Assembly (NCBI GenBank): GCA_963082875.1
Contig: OY720101.1
Span: 8,618,001-8,682,000 of the forward strand
Direction of reading: 5' to 3'
DNA length: 64,000 nt
Source: Corella eumyota
Lineage: Eukaryota; Chordata; Ascidiacea; Phlebobranchia; Corellidae
The position numbers and the translations under genes are program-made. This document shows, in pieces, positions 1-10,800 of the stretch (its first letter is position 1; every line of letters starts with the position of its first letter). The notes under the pieces are model-generated. The model did no database searches and was not told the origin of the DNA. It worked only from the letters and a program-made list of their open reading frames with translations.

Positions 1-1750
1 GTGTTGTGATTTTTAAGGACCTGCACGGCACGCGATTACAATCTATCTGTCAGGCGGGCACTTCGATTTTCCGGTGGCACTCGCCCGTGTTGGTTTTACT
101 TTTATTAACACTCACCCGCCGTGGGTCTCGCGGCTTATCGCGCTGGTACATGTCGCATTATTTCACGGGCGCGCGATGAGTAGCGATTAAGATGACGCGT
201 ATTGTCGCTTTGAGCTGCTATCAAAACTTGCGTCGCGAACAATCGAGATCGCATAATAAACCAACTGGTCGTTGTCTTAACTCGTCATACTAATTTTTTT
301 TATTTTTTTCAATTTTTAATACCTGTTATTTTTTATGAGTTTTAGTTATAATAACACTATCAGTAAATAAAAGAAAAAGGATTTAATTCGCAAAGCCCTA
401 ACAATTGGATTCACATTTTTAAAAGAAACATATCCTACAGACCCAATATTAATCCTTCACAATTTGATTTTTAAAATTATTATAAAGCAAAAAATTATAC
501 ACACATTTTGAAATGTAGGTAAATTTATTATAAAAAAAGGCAAATGTTAATTTTTTTAAGAATCTTTTTTTTAAAGATTTTTTGTCACGTGGTTTCAATG
601 TTTTAATACACTTGATATAAATATGTCATGTGTCTGGCCATTATAAGTGTTTAATGGTCGTCTGAGTAGTTTTCTAAGTGCGGTTAAATGACAGTATTTT
701 ACACCAATTTTGTTGGTGGTTTTTATACAATGTTGTAAACACACTTAAACTAACTGCTTATCAAATTCTAATCATTTACACTTGAAATTTTTGACTAAAA
801 TTTAAGTATTTTTAAGATGATTATTTTTTTAATATTTGTCAATTTTTTTTAATAGTTTTAAAAATTTAATATTTTTAATAGGGCAATATTTTGTCAAAAT
901 TGGTCTTAAAATAAAAAATATTCGAAGGAAAGATATTATTTTTTATGCTTTTATTACTTTGAAAAACAAAACAAATAAAAAATATTTTCGAAATTTTATT
1001 TGTTATATTTTTGTGAATAATTTCAACACAAAGCCTCTTGTGAAATTAATTCACTCTTCTTTTAATTTCTTTGTTTCACCTCTTTTTTAAGTACTACTTA
1101 ATATAAGTGTGACTGGAAATTTCAAGGCATTTATTTTAACGCACGCGCCGATATGTTAATTGAAAAGCGGTTTTAACATACAATTAACCCACTTTAAAAA
1201 GCGCCTAAAAATATCAACAAAATGTAAAATAAATTGCTTTTTATTTTAGTTCTCTGTAAATATATTTTTTTTATAAATAAATTTTGGTTATAAATGTAAT
1301 TTTAAAAATATAATTTATCCAGTAAAACTATAAAACAGTAAACGCCATTTTACGGAAATGGGACATTTTCTATTACTCACCTTTTACTCTAACCCTTCTA
1401 TAAAAAATGTCTGTTAATTTTGAAAAAATGTTAACCTTTATTTCGATAAAATGTCGTTTTAAAATTTTTGATTGTTGGAAAAATGTTCTTTTCGTCAAGT
1501 GGTTTTAGCTAGCAAAGGGTGATAACTTAGGATTTCAACGGTGAATTTAGTAATTGCGTTTTTTTGCTCTATTATAAACGTGTGAAAACTTCTTAGTTTC
1601 ATGTTTATTTAGGGTTTGTTATCGTTAACTCAAAACCAATATTTGCGTTAATACAATAACCTCCTTCCCACTCAAATTGATCTACTTTGTTGTTATAGCA
1701 ACGATAACTTCCCATCTTAACTTTGTTTTGATTGTCAATCAGCTTTTAAT
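1..1750. other. AT-rich non-coding sequence, CpG-richer at left edge
   Basis: No exon with matching splice sites was found. The first 240 bases are clearly richer in G+C and CpG than what follows and could be a regulatory segment or an edge of an upstream gene's exon or promoter, but no reading frame there is convincing. The rest is AT-rich with long T and A runs, as in the introns elsewhere in the window. It may be intron of the gene whose last exons lie at 4252-4672. Confidence 0.4.
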
Positions 1751-2000
1751 ATCGAGTTTCCCGCGTAATTGCTCGAGCGTAACGGCTCACGTGACTTAAC
1801 GATGACCTTTTGACTCACTGATTGGCATGACTTATGGGTGGTGGCTAAATCGGTGCGAAACTAATAGGGGTGAATTCGGGGTCGAACTCCCGTGGGACGG
1901 GAGAGAAGGGTGAGGTCACGTGACTTGACCCCATGTCAACCTTGTTAACCGCCAACCTTGTTAACCGCCAACCGTGGGTTACTGTTATTTTGGGGGTTTT
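1750..2000. promoter_or_regulatory. Candidate regulatory island with two E-boxes
   Basis: A local G+C-richer island contains two TCACGTGAC sites (about 1784-1795 and 1912-1923), which are CACGTG E-boxes bound by USF/MITF-type bHLH factors. Close to the second is a tandem duplication of a 16-bp unit (AACCTTGTTAACCGCC, about 1938-1970). A regulatory role is inferred from composition and motifs only. No TATA box or start of transcription is evident. Confidence 0.25.
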
Positions 2001-4251
2001 GTTTTGACCCCTTTTTGTTGGTGGTTTTTAAGTGCGTTAAAATTTTTGTAAATTTGTAAGTTAAGCCAGGATTCACGTTTGTTTATTATGCAAAGGTATT
2101 TTAAATGCAATTATTTGTATAATTAATGTGTCGTTATAATAAACTTTTTTTAAACTTATTTTGTATTAAAATTCTATTATATTAGGCTAACATTTTGTTT
2201 AACACGTTTTTAACCATATCTCCAATTAAAAAAGATTTTAGTTTTTTATTTAAATGGTCCCACTCAAATAACGCTCGGCGCCAAGTTCTGAGTGTTTCTT
2301 TCCTGCTTTCAATCATTATCAGTGTTCAACTTGAACTTTTACGTTTATACTTGTAACCTTATATCGTGGCAAAATTGGACCGCGCATGTTTTACAAGACA
2401 CATTTGTGGTGGATTTTATTGCATGTTAAAAATAGGTGTTTGGGTGGGAAAAAAGTCAGGATTTTTTTTTTTAAATTATGGAATTAATTTGTTAAAAGTG
2501 CGTGAAAAATGTTTAGTCAAATTGCTATTGTTCCCTCACTTCCCCTAAAAATAGTGCTTTTTGAATAAATAATTGATATTGGCTTTTTGCATATAATATC
2601 TTTCAGATTTTTTTTGTAACCACGTGTTTAAAGATATACGATATAGTGTTATATATTAATGTGTGTATATTGAGTGCTAGTTCCGACCATTTTATGGAGA
2701 AGTATAAATAATATGCTTGATGTGTGTTTTGTTTATTGTTACAAGTCATCTTGGATTTAACAATCTTTTATTAATCTAAGTGAAAGCAAAATCAAAAACT
2801 TGTTTTCGTAACTTTTGACACTTAGCTGACGTTGATCTGATATATATGAAATTGTGTGTAAAACTCAAGTCTGCTAATATACAGTGTGTGTTAGAAGTGA
2901 AATTGAACTACTACCTGAGTAAACAAAACTCTCTTGTCGGGCAATGGGCACCTGTTGGTTTAATATAGAAAATAAGACAATGTTTTGATTTCACTAAAAC
3001 CGCTGCGTGTGCCCGAAAGTGATTACACTCGCTACGGTGTTGTGGACATCAGACAACTCAAGCCAGGTGCAAGAGTGTTTTTTTTCTGACAACTTGTGAC
3101 ATTTTCGCTTTTTTGTTAATTTCTCTTTCTTGGAACTGATTGTCAAGTTGAAATTAGTTTTTGTTTTCCCCTTGCTCTGATCTTTTCTAGGGCTTTTGTT
3201 AGTGTTTATTTTTAGCTGAAAAGCGTGGGCGTTTTTGTATAGGACTTTAACCTGTTTTGATTTTGTTCTTCGAAATATTGTAATTTCTGTTTTAGTTGAG
3301 ATTTTTTTTAATTGCAGTTTTCGTTATATTTTTTAAGGCATTTTTTTATTTTAAAAAGTATCAACAATAACTTCAAACAATAGTACAAGTTATTTAATAT
3401 ATTTAATAAGTTTTCTATTTTTTTATACATAAATTGCTATGTAATAAAATGACAATCAAGCAAAAATAGCAACACTTAAAAAGAAGGTACTTTGTAAATT
3501 AAAAAACATTTTGAATTTTATCCAATTAAATTAGATCAAAATATTTTTAAACGGGTTTCAATTTCTAAAGAGGTCGCTTTAATATCATTTGTGATGTTAT
3601 ACACTTCAGCCGACCCGTGAAATTAAATTCGCACTTTCGATCCCGTGTTTACATTTTTCAGAGAAAAAACATTTTTTTACACTTAGAAACATCAGTACCC
3701 AATGCCGCCTTATTTTCAGGGTTTTTAATTTATCGGTATAGGCCCTTCTGTTTAAAAAAATGGCCCTTTTTGTTATTTTTAAACTTTTAAATCTATAAAA
3801 CGTGTTCCAGACCTAATTAGATGCCCTAACCTTTAACATTTGAAACAAGGCCGCGTACAAAAGACCACACAAAGTTTTTTTATTTTCGTTTCGGTTTGTT
3901 TAAAACATTTTCGATCGCGTTTAATTAATTTGGTTATTAAAAAAAGGCTGTTGTGTTTTTTATCTGACTTTCCAACAAGCGCTCCTTTTTCTTGTGCCTA
4001 ATGTTTTTATTAAAATCTGTTTTTTTTTCTGCTAAATATAAAGTTAAAAAAGGTACAAAGTAATGATGACGTCATTTTTATATTATTTAATGATTACGTC
4101 ATATTCATATTAGTTTTGGTGACGTTGGGATTTTAATAATCTATGACGTCACGAACTTTCTCTTTTTAAAATGCTATAGATTGCGACCTTTTTTTATAAA
4201 GTTTAAACTATATTTAAATTTATGACGTCACTTTTTTATGACGTCACACAG
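2000..4251 (+). other. AT-rich stretch, probably intron of the 4252-4672 gene
   Basis: No supported gene. An open segment ending CTCAAGCCAG at about 3020-3066 has a GTGCAA donor-like end and the right phase to join the exon at 4252. Its acceptor is poor and it was not called. The last 200 bases before 4252 carry a run of TGACGTCA palindromes (see separate entry). Confidence 0.35.
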
Positions 4252-4554
4252 GTAACTTTGACAATGCTGCTCATCAACTTAAGATCAGCGCGTATGGATC
4301 TCTTGAAGATACCAGGTCCTCTTCTTTCGGAGGAAGAATCGGGGAAGACAGACTCAAAGAGAGGATCGCAGACGCCATGGTGGATCTTAATCGAGGAGGA
4401 CGGGGACGCGGAGCGCATTTCGTTTCCCACTCTCCTTCGGACTCCTTTTCCAACAACTCGTTCTCTTCTATTTCCCCTTCTTCGTTAAAGTCAGGAAAGA
4501 CCCGTTCGGGTAAGTATATTACTTTTGATGACGTCATAATTATTTATGACGTCA
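4067..4554. promoter_or_regulatory. Cluster of six TGACGTCA (CRE/ATF) palindromes
   Basis: Perfect TGACGTCA octamers lie at 4067, 4144, 4223, 4239, 4529 and 4547, with a near match (TTACGTCA) at about 4094. An octamer is expected about once in 65 kb of random sequence and less in AT-rich DNA, so six in under 500 bp is strong enrichment. They lie in the intron on each side of one exon, and the site at 4239 abuts the splice acceptor. TGACGTCA is the known site of CREB/ATF bZIP factors. Whether it acts here as an enhancer or is a decayed short repeat cannot be told. Confidence 0.55.
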
Positions 4555-4672
4555 TGAGTAGAATCTTTTATATTCACTAGAATAAGATTTTTTATATTTT
4601 TTAGATGCAGCGGATTTCGGTTCAGTTCCGTTGGTTGCAGAACACTTTGATTTTACCGCAAACAACAAATAA
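4252..4672 (+). CDS. Last two exons of an unrecognised gene
   Basis: Two exons are supported by splice sites. The first (about 4252-4509) follows an ACACAG acceptor and ends at a consensus GTAAGT donor. The second (4605-4672) follows TTTTTTAG and ends in TAA. The phases agree (G at the first exon's end joined to AT), giving about 108 residues of C-terminus. The sequence has a segment with charged, possibly helical character (GEDRLKERIADAMVDLNRGG), then an RGRG patch and a Ser/Asn-rich stretch (HSPSDSFSNNSFSSISPSS), and it ends in TANNK. Base composition is much richer in G+C than its surroundings, as expected of coding DNA. I do not recognise the family. The start lies upstream, perhaps outside the window. 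An antisense ORF over the same DNA is judged a shadow because it lacks splice support. Confidence 0.6.
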
Positions 4673-5930
4673 TTTTCGTCGGGGTATTTATGTATTAAAA
4701 ACGGTTGTGGGTAAAATGTAAATTCTCGGGAAATTTTAAGAATAGTAATTTGCGGTCTCGTTTCGCTTTAGACTTTTGTGTGACAAATTGGCCTATTTTT
4801 ATTTTACCCCCAAAAATTGAGTTAGTCGTATATTCAGGTGCCCAAAATTTTATTTTTCGACTTCTATTGGTATTCTTAAACACGCGCAAACTTCATATAA
4901 AATACTACCCAAAGTTTAATGCAAAAATTTTTGGCGCATATTGGTCAAAATGGTACGGTACCACTGTAAATTAAAACATTTTTGGCTTATTTTTTTGACC
5001 AAATTTTTATCATACGAGTTTTTTCGGTGAGTTTTATTTATTTCTTGTACAAATTCGATCTAAATTTTAATTTTAGAATATAGTGGAATATCGTGCAATA
5101 ATTTTAAGGGGCCATTCTGTGACATTTTATGCTTTTAAATCGTGGACATTTCATTACTAATACATTGTGGCATTTTTACTAATACATATACCTAAATTTC
5201 GGTCCCGTGTCAATTCGTACCTGGTCAACTCAGCCCAGGACCAACCAACTTGATAACACGTTGTCTGTGGGTTGAATTGACCGACCATCACAAAATAGTT
5301 ACCTAAAAGTACGTTAACAAAGACAAAATATTGTTTATTCATATTTTAAATTAAAAATAACTTATTGTACGCGAAATCGACATCATGTAACATTTGTAAA
5401 AATATTACGGTTTGCATTTTTAACTGACTTATTTTTCTGGGTTCTATGTTATAACAAATTGCGCAAAAATTTGCTTGGTGTACGTTTGTTTATGTTGTAA
5501 ATACTTTGCGAGATAGATTACACTTTATTTTACTTGGGTTATTGTTATTATTCTTTTTGTTATTATTCCGATTTTAGTTTTACGTGAATATATTTTTGTT
5601 GCTTTTTGTTTATTTGACATTTTTGGCCATTTCTAAATTACGCTGCTCATATTTAAAACGTTTTTAGGACAAATTTTTTACATAAATTTATTCCGAGTTA
5701 CAAGTGTTTTCATATTTTCGTTAAAATCCGAAAAAAAATTGATTTTATCAAATTGTTATACTACTCTAATTTAACTGTATTTTTTAACTGACTTCTCATT
5801 TTCCGGTTTGTTTTTACATAATTACTTTAATTTTTCTGTGTATTTTGCTTATTCAGAACAAGATTTTTTGTAATTTACAAGTTTTTTGTTAGTTCTTAAA
5901 GTAGATAAAGGTAAATTCTAAAAAAGGTAA
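4673..5930. other. 3' flank, AT-rich, no gene seen
   Basis: Presumed 3' UTR and intergenic sequence. ORFs on both strands at 4695-4974 and 5157-5342 are short, AT-driven and without splice context. No structured RNA or repeat was noticed before the SINE at 5931. Confidence 0.4.
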
Positions 5931-6225
5931 GCTTGCATGAAAGCTCTTGGCAAAAACAGAGCACTTGCTACACCACACATGAGGTCGTGGGTTCAATCTC
6001 CACTGATCTCATGTTGTAGCGCCCTTGAGTAAGGCGCTATAAACGGTATAAGCTCCTGCTGAGCCGCCACTTAATCAGCAGCATAATTACTGGGCAATTA
6101 TAATCTATAATATCCCAAACTGCCACAGGCAACTCGAGACTGGGTCGTAGTAACTGATGTTACTCTATGTTTAAGTCGCGCATTTGACTTTCCCAAATCG
6201 AGGATAAAGAAAAAAAAAATATATA
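5931..6225 (+). mobile_element. tRNA-derived SINE, copy 1
   Basis: A SINE of about 285 bp ending in an A-rich tail. It has a pol III B-box-like GGTTCAATC at the head, then a body shared with the copies at 35661-35948 and 42455-42744: TGTAGCGCCCTTGAGTAAGG, TCCTGCTGAGC, CTTAATCAGCAGCATAAT, CAACTCGAGACTGGGTCG. The A-box end is more altered than in the other two copies. It resembles the composite SINE described from Ciona (Cics-1 type); that name is from memory. It lies about 400 bp before the mucin-like gene's ATG. Confidence 0.85.
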
Positions 6226-6539
6226 CAAAAAAAATAGCAAAAGATTAATCGACAAAACCAATACGTATAAATACATTAAAGGAAAATGGTTTTCCCGTTG
6301 CGGTCTAAAATGGATAGAAACCGTTTAAATATATTGTTTTAATAGAATCATAATATTTCCTTTGGATAATATTTCTCCACTTTGTTTATTGAAGTAACGA
6401 ACCCTATACCTGAATATAGATTTTAATTAATGTGGGTTGGTTTATTAATATAGTTTGATAATTTCCTGTTTTTCCGGGTAATAAAATGCCACGGTTACCA
6501 CGCAATATCGCACATTCCGCAATAGGTTAGCAGAGTGTA

Positions 6540-6621
6540 TTCAGTTTTTAGAGCCGTTAATATTTCAAGATTTTTTTTTGCTTGATCGTTAACTCTGGGT
6601 TTTCTTAATTTTATTTAAAAT
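6540..6621 (+). promoter_or_regulatory. 5' leader of mucin-like gene with splice-acceptor-like site
   Basis: A pyrimidine-rich acceptor, CAGTTTTTAG, ends at about 6552, 69 bases before the ATG. Ascidian mRNAs are often trans-spliced to a short leader at such unpaired acceptors, so this is a candidate trans-splice site. An ordinary 5' UTR intron would look the same. Confidence 0.3.
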
Positions 6622-7639
6622 ATGGTTTTGTTACATTTGTTATTGCTGGTTTCTGTTTTTTGTTCTGGTATTTTTGGCAAAAATGCTACAATTACTGAAA
6701 AACCGACAGCAACAAAAATGTTGAATGAAACGGTGCCTTCGGCGGTAAATTCAGTAAATACGACAAACAATGCGACAAAAACGACAGTAACAAATGCAAC
6801 AATAAAAACACCAGCAGAAAATACAACAACAATTGCGACAGAAGCTAAAACAACTACGCCCAATATTACAGAATCGACAAACACAACTACTGAAACTGTT
6901 TCAATTACAAACTTTACGGTGAAATCTACAATACCAACTACAGTAGAAACAACAGTCGAAATCAACTACAACTCGACTAAATTTGAAGATGAGGAACATT
7001 TGGAGAAAAATATGCTGGATAAAGACGAGGTGTGTAATCTAAAATTTACTTATGTTAATGAGTTATTAATTTATTTTTTTTAAACTAAATTTGGTTCTCG
7101 TTCATTTTTAAGAAAACCGAAACCACCGCTTTTTCAACTGGAAATATTGCCTACATCGCCATAGCTACCGCAATTGTCATCATTTTGATTCTTCTTACGA
7201 TGGTTTGGCTTATTCGGCTAAGGTAAAACCATTTTGACGTTAGCAATACGTTTTCTGGTATTAATTTTTCTAGATTAACCTTATTGGCCTGGTTCTCGCC
7301 GATTTCCTCTTGTACTTAAAGATTTTTGTGTCTTTTTATTAGTTATGCGAGGTTCGTAAAACCAGCTTAACTTTTTTTTGGTTACAGTTATCCCAATAAT
7401 TGTTCGTTTTTTACTTTTTTAGAAGGCGCCAGCACCGTAACGCCTTGTTTCCCAGTGACTCAAAAGAACTTGAAAAATTGCAACCGTCTGACAACGTAAT
7501 AATGTTTTACTTATTTTAAATATAAGAAGGTCGAATTTCAACATTAGGATGTAAGAATTTGATATTAAATTATTCTGTTGCTTTTTATTTATATGATATT
7601 TATTTTGTTTTGCAGAAACGATCTTCAAGTTCGGTATAA
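6622..7639 (+). CDS. Small mucin-like type I membrane protein
   Basis: Four exons with consistent phases (6622-7029, 7113-7222, 7423-7495, 7616-7639) give 204 residues. Residues 1-19 (MVLLHLLLLVSVFCSGIFG) are a clear signal peptide. Residues 20 to about 125 are dominated by Thr, Ser and Asn, with about ten N-glycosylation sequons (NAT, NET, NTT, NIT, NFT, NST), which is a mucin-like ectodomain. Exon 2 supplies one membrane helix (IAYIAIATAIVIILILLTMV) followed by a basic stop-transfer patch (RLRRRRQHR). The short cytoplasmic tail ends KRSSSSV, and SSV fits a class I PDZ ligand (S/T-x-hydrophobic). The layout is that of a sialomucin such as CD164/endolyn or podocalyxin, but the ectodomain is too low in complexity to assign orthology. 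The mRNA probably ends soon after AATAAA at 7869. Confidence 0.8.
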
Positions 7640-7868
7640 TGCTCTATTGGCAAGAGCGAAAGAAATTTATTCTTGAACGCCAATACAATTTAATATTAAT
7701 GTAAAAGTTACGCAGGTTTATTATAAATTTAAATATTGCATTTTCATAATATTGTATATAACGTTTTGTATGCTCACATGCCATTTAAAATACAAATGCA
7801 AAAATTATTTATATTTTATATATTAAAAATGTATGTCTATATAAAAAAATGTAAAAAATGACACACCA

Positions 7869-7874
7869 AATAAA
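7869..7874 (+). terminator. Poly(A) signal of mucin-like gene
   Basis: AATAAA 230 bases after the stop codon at 7637-7639. Confidence 0.5.
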
Positions 7875-7879
7875 ATACT

Positions 7880-10800
7880 TTGAATTTTAATATAAAGTAA
7901 GTAAATGTTTTTAAATGTAAAATAACCAGCTTAAAATTCTCAAGACTAATTAAGCTTGCTACATTGCTTTAAAACGCCTAACGCAAAAAATGCCCAAAGA
8001 ATTGTCACTACGCGTTTAACCTAAACTTAATCTGATTAATGATAAAACACTGTATAAAGCATCAGCTAGCAAAATAGTTCTTAAGTTGAGTTTAGTTTGA
8101 TTTTTTCTGTGCAACATAAAATAAGATGTACTGCTATTTTTAAAAGATAGCAAAATTTAGCAAACTAAAAGATTATGATGTCTCGCTCTAAAGAAAGCTG
8201 GTTAAAATATAAACAAGTTAAATCGGTAAGTTTTTTTTGAAAATTAGTAACTTCACATTAAAGCTGATGACCTATTTTTTTAGTAATGGTAAAACTTTTT
8301 ATCCGTTAGTGGTCGGTAGTGGGTTTGCGATATAGTAGAAAATCGCGGTACCAACGTTTCAAAGTTTTGTATGCGAAAACTTACAAAGGTAAAAAAAAAT
8401 TTTTAAAGTAAATATATGATGCAGTTCCGTAATTTTAACAATTAACGTAAATTGCACATATTTGTTTAACCTTTTATATACCTATAAACAATACACGATC
8501 TGCGCAAGTCCAATTAACCAATTCACACTTTTTAATTATTACTTAACGAACATAAGATACAACAATTATTTGATAAGAGAGCATTATAGGCTTGCAGGTG
8601 GTCCTTGGTAATTGCTTAATGGCGGAATACACGTAATAACGTAATGTGTAGTTTGGATAATCACGAAAATTGATTAATCTGCTAAAACAACGCGTGCCAA
8701 ATGAAAGGTGTAATAACAAACCTAGTATATCTACCGAGTTTCTACAGCTTTGACGGCGCGTGAGGTCTTCAAAAAATAAAAATATCGGTTTCATATTTAT
8801 TTAACTGTACTGAAACAAAACGTGGTGTTTTGGTAGCTGGGTTAAGTTTATTAACAGTACTTACGGAAGATTTTATTAATTTTTATTTGCTTTATATTAA
8901 AGAGTTGCGTAAACGGTTCAGAGTTTTTTAATTAGGTTCGATAGCCTAACAAACTATAAAAACTGTTCTTCATAATTTACTTTTTTCTCAAATTATGAAT
9001 AAATGACTTTTTTTAATCATACAATGCTTTAAACACAAATTTTAAAATGAAAGGCTAATTACTAATTTAGCCAACCGCGTTTGTGCAACGTCAGTTTTTA
9101 TTTTAAATTATTTTAAAGTTTAAACTGTGTTTATGTTGTTTTTTCGGTATCGCGGGCTCTACAACAAAAAAACGGCGGCGGGTCGCGGCTATTTAAAACA
9201 GATAAGCTAATCCGTAAATCTATAAAAACAATACAAAAATGCGACCACTATCTTTTAGGTGGCACTGGCGCCGGCAATACTACGTAATTATTTTACATTC
9301 TCTCTCTTGACTAAGTAAACAAAAAGGCCGATTTGTTTTAAGAGTTGTAGGTGTCAGTTTGCGATTAGACGGTTAAAAAAGGGTCGCCGCTTGTAACTAC
9401 AAATCGATCGATTGTCGTAGAATGACGTCGCCTATACAGGCAAAGTTAACTCATGCTCACCACAATTTGTCATTTTCCAGTTATTTTTTACTAATTCAGG
9501 ACAATTTTATAGATTTATTTGGTATATCGCACCCTTAAGGTTTCAGTGACAAGGTATATAAATGTGCTTTGTACTTTACCACAAGGTATATCTGTGACGT
9601 AATCGCACCTCTATTACGAGTGACTTAAACCCGGCGATTCGATTACGATACGCCGTTATTAACACATTTAATATGCATAGAGACCAAACGCTAATCGTTC
9701 TGATCAGCGCTAGCGTACGCGTAAGAGCGTTCTTATTTACACCTCGCCCCCTAAGTGGTTTAATTCTCGTCTGCTTGGCGCCGGCAAGTCGTTGTCAGAT
9801 CGTCCCAAGGGCTGTTCACATTTTCCATAGGCAGGAGATTATAATGTACTTAATGCCGAATAGTGTGTGTTTAGTTATATATACCGTCGCTCGAAAGCGT
9901 GTGGATTTTGACACTCAAGGGTCCGTGTTCAAGGCCAGGCGAAGGCGTTTAATGAGAATAAAATCGCCCTGTTTTTGAAAAGAGTGTTTTTGTAGACTTT
10001 ATCGTAAACTCGATGAGTTTCTGTTTTTTTAAGTGTGGTTTACTTTAATCGAGTCAATCTAATTATAGATCTCTGATTTGTTTATTATGTTGCTTGTGTA
10101 AGTTTATTTTCAAAACCAAACGTGCTACCGCAAAATTAGAATCAACCAATTTCGTCCTGGAAAAAGGTGAACAAAGTTTGCCTCTTTATGCAGCATCGCC
10201 TTATCTCGTCATACTATTTGACAAAATGTTTTTTCTCTTTTATGTCATTATCAAGGCGACATGTATACGCAAGCGATGTTGCTATTATCTCCGCTATTTA
10301 ATCGACGAGGTGTAAAACCCGTAACACTACCGACGCGTACACAAGAGGCGACCACTCTTCTCGAAATCATGCCCCTTTCTTTGTTTCTTTTTTTCTCCCC
10401 TCTCTCAAAATGGCCTCGGCGAAGCAGGCTGGTGGCGCCGACCAGTCCAACCTCATCCGACAATTCAATTGCGTCGAGAATCGGTCACTCGCTTTTCGAC
10501 AACAGCGCTGCTGGTTCGATTACGCTCGTTAATGCGAGACCCAAACACAATTGTCACCTCGTATTAAACTGCAATTTAATCGCGTCCGAAGGGCGCTAAA
10601 TATTGTCTTGATTTGACACATTTCAGCAATACGACGCGAGAAATTCACAGCACTTTCTTTTTCGCGCGCCGGAAAGCTGTAAAAATTATGGAACAAACTG
10701 GCTGAGTTGATTGCATCTGATGATTAGATTCCCTGTTGCGGCTGACACCTTAGGCGCCAGTAGTCTGAAACTGAACGAGCCTGAACCAGCGTTCAAGAAT

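Noticed and set aside
3009-3066. Open segment (VPESDYTRYGVVDIRQLKPG) that would splice in phase to the exon at 4252
   Set aside because: Only a poor acceptor (CCCGAAAG) is available and the GTGCAA donor is weak; the phase match could be chance.
4274-4537. Minus-strand ORF over the 4252-4509 exon
   Set aside because: It mirrors the coding strand's composition, lacks splice support, and the plus-strand frame has a matching donor, acceptor and terminal exon.
8175-8225. MMSRSKESWLKYKQVKS followed by a consensus GTAAGT donor
   Set aside because: The next acceptor leads straight to a stop and no other partner exon is visible; too short to call.
9673-9978. 101-codon ORF in the CpG-richer intergenic region
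   Set aside because: No recognisable sequence, no splice context, poor start context.
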